64,000 nt of DNA from Dokdonella_A sp051958935 (GTDB lineage Bacteria > Pseudomonadota > Gammaproteobacteria > Xanthomonadales > Rhodanobacteraceae): positions 31,124-95,123 of the forward strand of contig NZ_JBQCFP010000105.1 of assembly GCF_051958935.1 (NCBI RefSeq), read 5' to 3'. This document shows, one piece after another, positions 46,275 through 53,963 of the stretch; the first letter of the stretch is position 1, and every line of letters begins with the position of its first letter. A program made the translations under genes and the position numbers. The notes below the pieces were generated by a model, which was given only the letters and a program-made list of their open reading frames with translations, had not been told where the DNA came from and did not search any database.

Positions 46275-47600
46275 TCACTCGGTCAGCGTACGCACGAGCT
46301 TTTCCCAGTCCTGACGCAGCTTGCCGTCCGTTTCGCGCAGGTCGCGAATCGTGCGGCACGCATGCAATACCGTCGTGTGGTCGCGGCCGCCGAAGGCGTC
46401 GCCGATTTCCGGCAGGCTGTGCTCGGTCAGCTCCTTGGCGAGCCCCATCGCCATCTGCCGCGGCCGCGCGATCGATCGGCTGCGCTTCTTCGACAAAAGA
46501 TCCGCCAGGCGCAGCTGGTAGTAGTCTGCCACGGTCTTCTGGATGTTAGGGATCGTGATCGCCTGCGCGTGCACGGTGAGCAGGTCGCGCAGCGTTTCCT
46601 GGGCGAAGTCGCTGCTGATGCGCCGGCCTTCGAAGTTCGCGCGCGCGACCAGCGTGTTCAACGCGCCTTCGAGGTCACGCACGTTCGAGCGCATGCGTTT
46701 GGCCATCAGGGTCGCGACCTCTTCAGGCAGCTCCACGCCCTTCGCCTGCGCCTTGGCCAGCACGATCGCGGCGCGCGTCTCGAAGTCGGGTGGTTCGATC
46801 GCGACCGAGAGGCCCCAGCCGAGGCGCGATTTCAGGCGCGGCTCGAGGTTGTCCACTTCCTTCGGGTACCGGTCGCAGGTCAGTATGATCTGCTGCTTGC
46901 CCTCGAACAGCGCATTGAACGTGTGGAAGAACTCTTCCTGCGTCGTGTTCTTGCCGGCGAAGAACTGGATGTCGTCGATGAGCAACGCATCGACCGAGCG
47001 GAAGCGCCGCTTGAAGTCGTCCATGCCCTTCTGCTGCAGCGCGCGCACCATGCCGCTCACGAACTGCTCCGAGCGCAGGTAGAGGATCTTGACGTCCGGC
47101 TTGTTCGCGCGCATCAGGTTGCCCGCGGCATGCATGAGGTGCGTCTTGCCGAGGCCGGTGCCACCGTAGAGAAGCAGCGGGTTGTAGGCGCGGCCGGGGT
47201 TCATCGCGACCTGGGTCGCCGCCGCCTTGCCGAGCTGGTTCGACTTGCCTTCGACGAAATTCTCGAACGTGTAGTTGGGGTCGAGGTTCGACTCCGGACC
47301 CGCGGCGCGCTCGGGCGCATTCCGGCCGCGGGCCGCAGGCCTGCCGACGCCACGGTCCGGCGTGCGCCCGCCGACCTGCACGTCGACCGCGACCGGCCCG
47401 TCGCACAGGTGCTCGAGCACTTCGACGATCGGCGCAAGGAAGCGCTCACGCACGGTCTCCATCGTGTACGCGTTCGGCGCCCACAGCGTGAAGCCCGATT
47501 CTTCCTCGCTGACCTGCAGGGGGGCCAGATACGTATGCAGATCCTCTGCGCTGAATTCCGCCTCGAGGCGGGAAAGACAGCGGCGCCAAAGTTCGCTCAT
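46275..47600 (-). CDS. dnaA: Chromosomal replication initiator protein DnaA
   Basis: The 441-residue protein begins MSELWRRCLSRLEAEFSAEDLHTYLAPLQ (domain I). A short linker follows, then the AAA+ domain with LLLYGGTGLGKTHLMHAAGN and LLIDDIQFFAGK, and the DNA-binding domain with the signature GGRDHTTVLHACRTIRDL. It opens oriC and controls initiation. The ATG at 47600 matches the family N-terminus; the in-frame upstream start at 47765 would run into the rpmH promoter region. Domain II is short and rich in Gly and Arg. Confidence 0.98.
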   Translation of the reverse strand: MSELWRRCLSRLEAEFSAEDLHTYLAPLQVSEEESGFTLWAPNAYTMETVRERFLAPIVEVLEHLCDGPVAVDVQVGGRTPDRGVGRPAARGRNAPERAAGPESNLDPNYTFENFVEGKSNQLGKAAATQVAMNPGRAYNPLLLYGGTGLGKTHLMHAAGNLMRANKPDVKILYLRSEQFVSGMVRALQQKGMDDFKRRFRSVDALLIDDIQFFAGKNTTQEEFFHTFNALFEGKQQIILTCDRYPKEVDNLEPRLKSRLGWGLSVAIEPPDFETRAAIVLAKAQAKGVELPEEVATLMAKRMRSNVRDLEGALNTLVARANFEGRRISSDFAQETLRDLLTVHAQAITIPNIQKTVADYYQLRLADLLSKKRSRSIARPRQMAMGLAKELTEHSLPEIGDAFGGRDHTTVLHACRTIRDLRETDGKLRQDWEKLVRTLTE

Positions 47601-47735
47601 TGCAGGGTGTGTTTCCGGATGCGGGCAGCGAGCCGGCCGATCGAGGCTCGCGCGAGATGGGGGCAAGATGCGAAAGTCTAGCAGCACGGCGGCATCGTCC
47701 CCGCCCGCGCCACGCGGGCCCGCGGCGTCTGCGCC

Positions 47736-47765
47736 TTGACAGGCAGCCGCGCCGCCGCCTACCAT
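47736..47765 (+). promoter_or_regulatory. rpmH promoter
   Basis: A perfect TTGACA -35 box (47736-47741) and TACCAT -10 box (47760-47765) are 18 bp apart, about 35 bases before the rpmH start. This is the strongest sigma-70 promoter seen in the window and fits a ribosomal protein gene. Confidence 0.75.
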
Positions 47766-47800
47766 CCGCGCCCTTTTCCATTCAGCAAGTTGGCACCATC

Positions 47801-47941
47801 ATGGCCACCAAGCGCACCTACCAGCCGAGCAACCTCAAGCGCGTCCGCGACCACGGCTTCCGTGCGCGCATGAAGACCCGTGGCGGCCGCAAGGTCATCA
47901 ACGCCCGTCGCGCCAAGGGTCGCAAGCGCCTCGCCGTCTGA
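47801..47941 (+). CDS. rpmH: Ribosomal protein bL34
   Basis: The 46-residue basic protein begins MATKRTYQPSNLKRVRDHGF and ends GRKRLAV, with the family motif RMKTRGGRKVINARRAKGRK. It is a 50S subunit protein and the first gene of the rpmH-rnpA-yidC-mnmE series, divergent from dnaA. The ATG at 47801 is preceded by the strong promoter; longer in-frame starts are not credible for this family. Confidence 0.98.
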   Translation: MATKRTYQPSNLKRVRDHGFRARMKTRGGRKVINARRAKGRKRLAV

Positions 47942-47961
47942 CGCCGGCAGCGAAGCTTCGA

Positions 47962-48342
47962 ATGGCGCCCGCAACCTTTCCGCGCGCGGCGCGCCTGTTG
48001 ACCCCTCGCGATTTCGCCCGGCTGCGCTCCACCAGCCGGCGCATCGGCACCCGCCACCTCACCGCCGAAGTCGCCCCGCGCGACACGGGTGGCGCACGCC
48101 TCGGCCTCGCCGTTTCCCGCAAGGTCTCCAAGAGTGCGGTGCACCGCAATCGGATCAAGCGCATCGCCCGCGACAGCTTCCGTCGCCATCGCGACGCGCT
48201 GCCCGCGGTCGACATCCTGGTGATCGCGCGCAGCAGTGCCGACCATGAGGACAACCTGAGCCTGCACGCCGAGTTCGCCCGCCTCTGGCAGCGCATCGCG
48301 GCGTTGAACGGCGCGGATGCGGCCGGCACAATGCGCGACTGA
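47962..48342 (+). CDS. rnpA: Ribonuclease P protein component
   Basis: The 126-residue basic protein carries the RnpA signature RLGLAVSRKVSKSAVHRNRIKRIARDSFR. It assists the RNase P RNA in 5' maturation of tRNAs. It starts 20 bp after rpmH, with which it is presumably co-transcribed. The gene that usually follows, yidD, is absent: the 121 bp to yidC holds no matching reading frame. Confidence 0.96.
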   Translation: MAPATFPRAARLLTPRDFARLRSTSRRIGTRHLTAEVAPRDTGGARLGLAVSRKVSKSAVHRNRIKRIARDSFRRHRDALPAVDILVIARSSADHEDNLSLHAEFARLWQRIAALNGADAAGTMRD

Positions 48343-48463
48343 CTTTCCAGCGTCGCGCTTCCCGCGCGTCCACTCCCGACCCCGCCCCCAGGCAGTGTGA
48401 CGGCAGCGCGTGGCGCGACCGCCTGCCGCCCGGCGACACATCTTCAGTCCGAACCGGTTTCCT

Positions 48464-50182
48464 ATGACGAGTCCGCGCAACTTCCTGCTGATCGCCCTGC
48501 TGTTCATCGGCTACCTGTTCTGGATGCAATGGCAGGAGGACTACGCCAAGCCGCCTGCCGGCAGCACGCCGGCTGCGGCCACGGCCGCGGCCCCATCGCC
48601 TTCGGCGGCCGCCACCACCAACGGCGCCGACGTGCCGAGCGCGAGCGCGCACGCCGCGCCCGCAGCGAAGCCGGCGCCCGACTCGATCGCGAGTGCATCG
48701 GGCCAGCGCGTCGTCGTCGAGACCGACGTGCTGCGCGTGGAGATCGACACGCGCGGCGGCAACGTCGTCGTCGCCGACCTCCTCGCCTACCCGATGCAGC
48801 CCAAGGACTACGCCCATCCCAAGCGCCTGCTCGACAGCAGCGACGCGGGTTTCTTCGAGGCGCAGAGCGGGCTGGTCAGCGCGAGCGGTGCCGCGCCCGA
48901 CCACCAGGCGCAGTACAGCGCGGAAAAGACCGCCTACTCGCTCGCCGGCGGCAGCGACACGGTCGAGGTGCCGCTGAGCTGGAGCGACGCGTCCGGCGTC
49001 GCCGTGCGCAAGGTGTTCGTGTTCAAGCGCGGCAGCTACGTGATCGAGCAGCGCCAGGAAATCACCAACAACAGCGGCGCCGCGTGGACCGGCAATGCCT
49101 ACCGCCAGCTGCAGCGCGTACCGCCGGTCATCGACACCAGCGGCATCAAGGGATACAGCAACATCGAGCGCTACAGCTTCGTCGGCGCGGCCTGGTACAG
49201 CCCGGCCGACAAGTTCCAGAAGCTCAAGTTCGAACAGTTCGCCAAGGAGCCGCTCGACAAGCCGATTGCCGATGGCTGGGCGGCGATGCTGCAGCACTAC
49301 TTCTTCGCGGCGTGGATCCCGGCGCAGGGCGAGAGCGATCAGTACTCGACCAAGACCTACGTCGCGCAAGCGGCCGACGGCAGTGCGGTCAATCGCTACC
49401 TGATCCGCACGCAGTCGCCTGCGATCAACATCGCAGCGGGCGCGACCCACACTGACGCCGCGCGCCTCTACGTTGGCCCGAAGCTGCAGAGCACGCTCGA
49501 TCAGATCGCGCCCGGCCTCAGCCTGACCGTCGACTATGGCATGTTCACGGTGATCGCCGAGCCGCTGCACTGGTTGCTCGCGCAGCTGCACAAGCTCACC
49601 GGCAACTGGGGCTTCGCGATCATCCTGCTCGTGCTGATCATCAAGGCGCTGTTCTTCAAGCTCAGCGAAACGCAGTACCGCTCCGGCGCGAAGATGCGCA
49701 AGCTGCAGCCGCGCATGCAGGCGCTGAAGGAACGCTACGGCGACGACCGCCAGAAGATGAACATGGCGATGATGGAGTTGTACCAGAAGGAAAAGGTGAA
49801 CCCGCTCGCGGGCTGCCTTCCGATGCTGGTGCAGATCCCGGTGTTCTTCGCGCTGTACTGGGTGTTGCTGGAGAGCGTCGAGCTGCGCCAGGCGCCGTTC
49901 ATCGGCTGGATCCAGAACCTCACCGCGCCCGATCCCTACTACGTGCTGCCCGTACTCAACGGCCTCGTCATGATCGCGACGACGATGCTCACGCCGAGTG
50001 CGGGAATGGATCCGACCCAGGCGAAGATGATGAAGATCATGCCGGTCGTGTTCTCGGTGCTGTTCGCGTTCTTCCCGGCCGGCCTCGTCCTCTATTACAC
50101 CGTCAACGGCGGCCTCGGCCTGCTGCAGCAGTGGATCATCACGCGCCGCATCGACGCCGGCGAGAAGGCGGCCGCGGCCTGA
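48464..50182 (+). CDS. yidC: Membrane protein insertase YidC
   Basis: The 572-residue protein has an N-terminal transmembrane anchor (FLLIALLFIGYLFWMQW), an Ala/Pro-rich linker, the large periplasmic P1 domain, and the five-helix insertase core with GNWGFAIILLVLIIKALFF, QIPVFFALYWVLLESVELR, AKMMKIMPVVFSVLFAFFPAGLVLYY and a final helix. It inserts and folds inner-membrane proteins. The ATG at 48464 matches family N-termini. The next gene, mnmE, begins four bases after its stop. Confidence 0.97.
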   Translation: MTSPRNFLLIALLFIGYLFWMQWQEDYAKPPAGSTPAAATAAAPSPSAAATTNGADVPSASAHAAPAAKPAPDSIASASGQRVVVETDVLRVEIDTRGGNVVVADLLAYPMQPKDYAHPKRLLDSSDAGFFEAQSGLVSASGAAPDHQAQYSAEKTAYSLAGGSDTVEVPLSWSDASGVAVRKVFVFKRGSYVIEQRQEITNNSGAAWTGNAYRQLQRVPPVIDTSGIKGYSNIERYSFVGAAWYSPADKFQKLKFEQFAKEPLDKPIADGWAAMLQHYFFAAWIPAQGESDQYSTKTYVAQAADGSAVNRYLIRTQSPAINIAAGATHTDAARLYVGPKLQSTLDQIAPGLSLTVDYGMFTVIAEPLHWLLAQLHKLTGNWGFAIILLVLIIKALFFKLSETQYRSGAKMRKLQPRMQALKERYGDDRQKMNMAMMELYQKEKVNPLAGCLPMLVQIPVFFALYWVLLESVELRQAPFIGWIQNLTAPDPYYVLPVLNGLVMIATTMLTPSAGMDPTQAKMMKIMPVVFSVLFAFFPAGLVLYYTVNGGLGLLQQWIITRRIDAGEKAAAA

Positions 50183-50186
50183 TGCG

Positions 50187-51533
50187 ATGAGCGGGCGCGC
50201 CGACACGATCGCAGCCGTGGCGAGCGCGCCCGGCGCGGGCGGCGTCGGCGTGCTGCGCGTATCGGGCGATCGTGCCGCTGCCATCGCCCGCGCCATGCTC
50301 GGCCGCACGCCGCGCGCGCGCCATGCGCACTACGCGGCCTTTCGTTCGTCCGACGGCAGCGTCATCGATCGCGGCCTGCTGCTCTGGTTTCCCGCGCCGC
50401 ATTCCTACACCGGCGAGGACGTGCTCGAGCTGCAGGCGCACGGCAGCCCCGTCGTGCTGCGCATGCTGCTCGCGCGCTTGTTCGAACTCGGCGCGCGGCA
50501 CGCCCGCGCCGGCGAATTCTCCGAGCGCGCATTCCTCAACGGGCGCATCGACCTCGCGCAGGCCGAAGCAGTCGCCGACCTCATCGCGAGCGGCTCGGAA
50601 GCAGCCGCGCGCGCGGCGCAACGCAGCCTCGACGGCGAGTTCTCGGCGCGCGTGCATGCGCTCTCCGAGCGCGTCCTGCGATTGCGCGTATGGATCGAAG
50701 CAGCGATCGATTTCCCCGAAGAGGAGATCGATTTCCTGAAGGCGCCCGAACTCGCCGGCGAAGTCGGGGCGACACGCGCCGACGTCGGTGCGCTGCTCGG
50801 CGAGACGCGCCGTGGCGTGCGCCTCGCCGACGGATTGCACGTCGTCATCGTCGGCCGGCCGAACGTCGGCAAGTCGAGCCTGCTCAACGCGCTCGCGGCG
50901 AGCGAACGCGCGATCGTCACCGACGTCGCCGGCACCACGCGCGACGTGCTGCGCGAGACGATCGACCTCGACGGCATCGCACTCACGCTGGTCGACACCG
51001 CGGGCCTGCGTGACGCGGCGGATGTCGTCGAGCGCGAAGGCATCCGCCGCGCACGCGGCGAGCTCGAACGCGCCGACCTCGCCGTGCTCGTCAGCGACGA
51101 CGACGAGGGCGTGCGCGATCTCGAGCTGCTGCGCACGCTTCCGCCGCGAGCTGCGCGCATCGTCGTGCACAACCAGATCGATCTCGCCGGCACGCGCGCG
51201 CGGCGCGACGAACGCGACGGCATCGTCCACCTGTGGTTGTCGGCGCGCTCGCGCGAGGGCCTCGACGGCCTCGTCGCCGAGCTGCGCCATCACGCCGGCG
51301 CGGGCGAAGGCGATGCGGGCGCATTCACCGCACGTGCGCGCCATGTCGCCGCGCTCGAGCGGGCCGCTGCACATTTCGAGGCGGCGGTCGCGGCGCTAGC
51401 CGGACGCAACGCCGGCGAACTCGCCGCGGAAGACCTGCGTCGCGCGCACGAGGCGCTCGGCGAGATCACCGGCGAAGTCAGCGCCGACGACCTGCTCGGC
51501 GAGATATTCTCGTCGTTCTGCATCGGCAAGTGA
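50187..51533 (+). CDS. mnmE: tRNA uridine-5-carboxymethylaminomethyl modification GTPase
   Basis: The 448-residue protein begins with the tetrahydrofolate-binding domain (DTIAAVASAPGAGGVGVLRVSG). A G domain is inserted in the helical domain: GRPNVGKSSLLNAL, DVAGTTRD, DTAGLR, NQID. It ends with the catalytic FCIGK motif carrying the conserved Cys. With MnmG it modifies wobble uridines of several tRNAs. It is the last gene of the rpmH series. Confidence 0.97.
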   Translation: MSGRADTIAAVASAPGAGGVGVLRVSGDRAAAIARAMLGRTPRARHAHYAAFRSSDGSVIDRGLLLWFPAPHSYTGEDVLELQAHGSPVVLRMLLARLFELGARHARAGEFSERAFLNGRIDLAQAEAVADLIASGSEAAARAAQRSLDGEFSARVHALSERVLRLRVWIEAAIDFPEEEIDFLKAPELAGEVGATRADVGALLGETRRGVRLADGLHVVIVGRPNVGKSSLLNALAASERAIVTDVAGTTRDVLRETIDLDGIALTLVDTAGLRDAADVVEREGIRRARGELERADLAVLVSDDDEGVRDLELLRTLPPRAARIVVHNQIDLAGTRARRDERDGIVHLWLSARSREGLDGLVAELRHHAGAGEGDAGAFTARARHVAALERAAAHFEAAVAALAGRNAGELAAEDLRRAHEALGEITGEVSADDLLGEIFSSFCIGK

Positions 51534-51542
51534 CGCCGCCGC

Positions 51543-51900
51543 TCAATCGATTTCAAACCACCGCAGCTCCACCGGGGTCGAGATCACGACGAAATGCAGC
51601 GCGTCGGGATCGAGCCGGAATTCGCCGACCAGGGCGTTCGCGCTGCCCGTGCAGACGTAGCTGAAATCCGCCGCGCTGAATCCGCTCTGGCTCGCGTAGC
51701 GGATGAGCGTGTAGGTCGCGCCCGCGCTCGGCGGCGTCGCGCCGTCGCTGAAATGGAACGCGTAGCTGCCCCGCGCCTTGGCGCGACAACGCGCCCGACA
51801 GGAGGAGCTGATCGGACGCGGCACCGTTCGCACCGAGGCGCATCGCGACCGTGCCGCCGGCATTCCAAGCAAGCGCGCCCCGCCACGCCCAGGCATGCCG
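51543..51900 (-). pseudogene. Frameshifted C-terminal remnant of a large secreted protein
   Basis: Two minus-strand frames join into one sensible sequence. The first reads ALAWNAGGTVAMRLG, then ASDQLLLSGALSRQGAG; the second continues SYAFHFSDGATPPSAG, then YTLIRYASQSGFSAADFSYVC, LVGEFRLDPDALHFVV and a normal stop. The switch is a single extra G in a GGGG run in the codons for GAGSY, at about 51764-51767. The pattern WNAGG, SDQL-x-LSGAL, YTLI and DFSY resembles the C-termini of autotransporter-like or beta-strand-repeat secreted proteins. No upstream part survives, because the GST gene occupies that place on the other strand. It is a decayed relic, or less likely a sequencing error in a short gene. 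Confidence 0.6.
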
Positions 51901-51970
51901 TGCCCGGGGCCGCGCGTTGATAACGCGCCCACCCGACCCAACAACCGGCGAACCGCCACGGAGACCGATC

Positions 51971-52579
51971 ATGATCGACCTGCACTACTGGCCCACGCCC
52001 AATGGCCACAAGATCACGATGTTCCTCGAGGAAAGCGGGCTCGACTACACGATCAAGCCGGTCGACATCGGCGCGGGCGAGCAATTCCGGCCACAATTCC
52101 TCGCGATCGCGCCGAACAACCGCATGCCCGCGATCGTCGACCATGCGCCGGCCGACGGCGGCGCGCCGCTCAGCCTGTTCGAATCGGGCGCGATACTGCT
52201 CTATCTCGCCGACAAGACCGGCCGCTTCATCCCGCCGGACCTGCGCGGCCGCCAGACCGTACTGCAGTGGCTGTTCTGGCAGATGGCCGGCCTTGGCCCG
52301 ATGACCGGCCAGTACGGACACTTCCGCGTGTATGCGCCCGAGCCGATTCCGTATGCGATCGAGCGCTACACGAAGGAAGCGCATCGCCTGCTCGGCGTGC
52401 TCGAACGCCGCCTCGCCGGGCGCGCCTTCATCGCCGGCGATGACTACACGATCGCCGACATCGCCTGCTATCCGTGGATCAGTCCGTACGGCAAGGCGCC
52501 GATCGACCTTGCCGCTTACCCGGAAATCCGCCGCTGGCACGCCGCGATCGCCGCACGGCCGGCGACGCAGCGCCCGTAA
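51971..52579 (+). CDS. Glutathione S-transferase family protein (YfcG/YghU-like), C-terminus apparently truncated
   Basis: The 202-residue product has a thioredoxin-fold N-terminal domain (IDLHYWPTPNGHKITMFLEESGLDYTIKPVDI, then NRMPAIVDH and LFESGAILLYLADKTG) and an all-helical C-terminal domain (QWLFWQMAGLGPMTGQYGHF, then YTIADIACYPWI). The NGHKITMFLEE segment is typical of YfcG/YghU disulfide-bond oxidoreductases that bind two glutathiones. The TAA at 52577-52579 appears premature: the same frame continues with a family-like tail to 52669. The catalytic domain is complete, so the shortened protein may still work. An in-frame upstream start at 51851 is unlikely. Confidence 0.88.
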   Translation: MIDLHYWPTPNGHKITMFLEESGLDYTIKPVDIGAGEQFRPQFLAIAPNNRMPAIVDHAPADGGAPLSLFESGAILLYLADKTGRFIPPDLRGRQTVLQWLFWQMAGLGPMTGQYGHFRVYAPEPIPYAIERYTKEAHRLLGVLERRLAGRAFIAGDDYTIADIACYPWISPYGKAPIDLAAYPEIRRWHAAIAARPATQRP

Positions 52580-52669
52580 GCGCGCGGCGTCGAAGTGAGT
52601 CCGCCGGGCGACCGTCCGCTCAGCGACGAGGAGCGGCGCGTGCTGTTCGGCCAATCGCCGCAGCGCTGA
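52580..52669 (+). other. In-frame continuation of the GST gene after a stop codon
   Basis: Directly after the TAA, the same frame reads ARGVEVSPPGDRPLSDEERRVLFGQSPQR and then TGA. The ending DEERRVLFGQ is what I expect at the C-terminus of this GST subgroup. This suggests a nonsense change, readthrough or a base-call error. The following gap to 52763 holds no other gene; a TAGTCT box near 52738 may serve the next gene. Confidence 0.65.
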
Positions 52670-52763
52670 GGCGCGGCCCCGGCCCGCGCCCGCGCGCGGC
52701 GGGGCCACGCGCCTTCTGCATGCCGCGCGCTTTGCGCTAGTCTGGAGCCAGGGAGGGCTGACG

Positions 52764-53963
52764 ATGCGCTTGTCCGAATTGTCGGTGCTGGTGGTCGAGG
52801 ACCATGGCTTCCAGCGCCGCGTCGCGTTGCGCCTACTCGAGGAACTCGGGCTGCGCCGCGTCGACGCGGCGGCCGAAGGTCGCGCCGCGTTGACCGCGCT
52901 GCAGGCGGCGCCCGCCGACGTCGTGCTCGTCGACCTCGACCTGCCCGGCATGGACGGCATCGAATTCATCGGCCACGTCGCCTCGCAGCAGCGCGCCGGC
53001 GCGATCGTGCTCACGAGCGCGCTCGACCCTGCGCTGCTCAATACCGTGCAGGGCATGGCACGCGCGTACGGCCTGCGCGTCCTCGGTGTCGTCGAGAAGC
53101 CGCTCACCACGCTCAAACTCGCCGAGGTGCTGGGGCGCTTCCACACCCAGGAAGAAAGTCCGGCCGCGGAGCCCGACGTCGAGATCGGTCCGGACGCATT
53201 GCGCCGCGCGCTGGCCGCGGGCGAGTTCGAGGCGTGGTTCCAGCCGAAGGTCGCGATCAGCACCGGCCACGTGATCGGCGTCGAGGCGCTCGCGCGTTGG
53301 CCGCACGAGGGCCGCCTGGTCGGCCCGGCTCGCTTCATTCCGTTGCTCGAGCGCGAAGGCATGATCGGTGCGCTCACCGAGCGCATGCTCGAGCAGGCGT
53401 GCCGCTGGCGCAGGCGCTGGGCCGACGACGGGCTCGAACTCGGCCTGTCGGTCAACGTGTCGATGCTCAACCTCGCCGACGTCGCGACCGCCGATCGCTA
53501 CCAGCAGATCGTCGCCGACCAGGGCGCGCGCCCGCGCGACATCGTCATCGAAGTCACCGAAAGTTCGGTCATGAGCGAAGCCGCACACGTGCTCAACGTG
53601 CTCGCGCGCTTGCGCCTCAAGGGCTTCGGCCTCGCCATCGACGACTTCGGTACCGGCTACTCGTCGCTCGCGCAGCTGTCGCAGATCCCGTTCACCGAAC
53701 TCAAGATCGACCGCGGCTTCGTCAGCGGCGCGCCGACGCAACCGCGCAAGCGCGCCGTGGTCGAGGCGAGCCTCGACCTCGCGCGCAAGCTCCACCTCAC
53801 GGTCGTCGCCGAAGGCGTCGAGACGGTCGAGGAATGGCAGATGCTCGCGGAGCTGGGCTGCCAGCAGGTGCAGGGCTTCCTCGTCAGCGCCGCGGTGCCG
53901 GGCCACGCGCTGCCCGGCGCGATCCGCGACTGGCACCAGCCCGAGGGTGCGCCGACGCGATGA
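52764..53963 (+). CDS. Response regulator with EAL c-di-GMP phosphodiesterase (RocR-like)
   Basis: The 399-residue protein has a receiver domain with phospho-acceptor D57 (VVLVDLDLPGMDG) and Lys in VVEKP. An EAL domain follows with E174 in VEALARW, SVNVSMLNL, VIEVTESSV, IDDFGTGYSSL, LKIDRGFV, VVAEGVET and CQQVQGF. All metal- and catalysis-related residues I can check are present, so it should hydrolyse c-di-GMP. It is ATGA-coupled to the hybrid histidine kinase, its likely phosphate donor. The REC-EAL architecture resembles Pseudomonas RocR. Confidence 0.93.
   Translation: MRLSELSVLVVEDHGFQRRVALRLLEELGLRRVDAAAEGRAALTALQAAPADVVLVDLDLPGMDGIEFIGHVASQQRAGAIVLTSALDPALLNTVQGMARAYGLRVLGVVEKPLTTLKLAEVLGRFHTQEESPAAEPDVEIGPDALRRALAAGEFEAWFQPKVAISTGHVIGVEALARWPHEGRLVGPARFIPLLEREGMIGALTERMLEQACRWRRRWADDGLELGLSVNVSMLNLADVATADRYQQIVADQGARPRDIVIEVTESSVMSEAAHVLNVLARLRLKGFGLAIDDFGTGYSSLAQLSQIPFTELKIDRGFVSGAPTQPRKRAVVEASLDLARKLHLTVVAEGVETVEEWQMLAELGCQQVQGFLVSAAVPGHALPGAIRDWHQPEGAPTR

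Noticed and set aside
48155..50308. 717-codon open frame opposite rnpA, yidC and the mnmE start
   Set aside because: It spans three well-supported genes on the other strand and has no family features.
53234..53959. Upstream extension of the hybrid kinase frame through the EAL gene
   Set aside because: The extension is Arg-rich and out of frame with the intact EAL domain. The ATG at 53960 gives a normal N-terminus and ATGA coupling.
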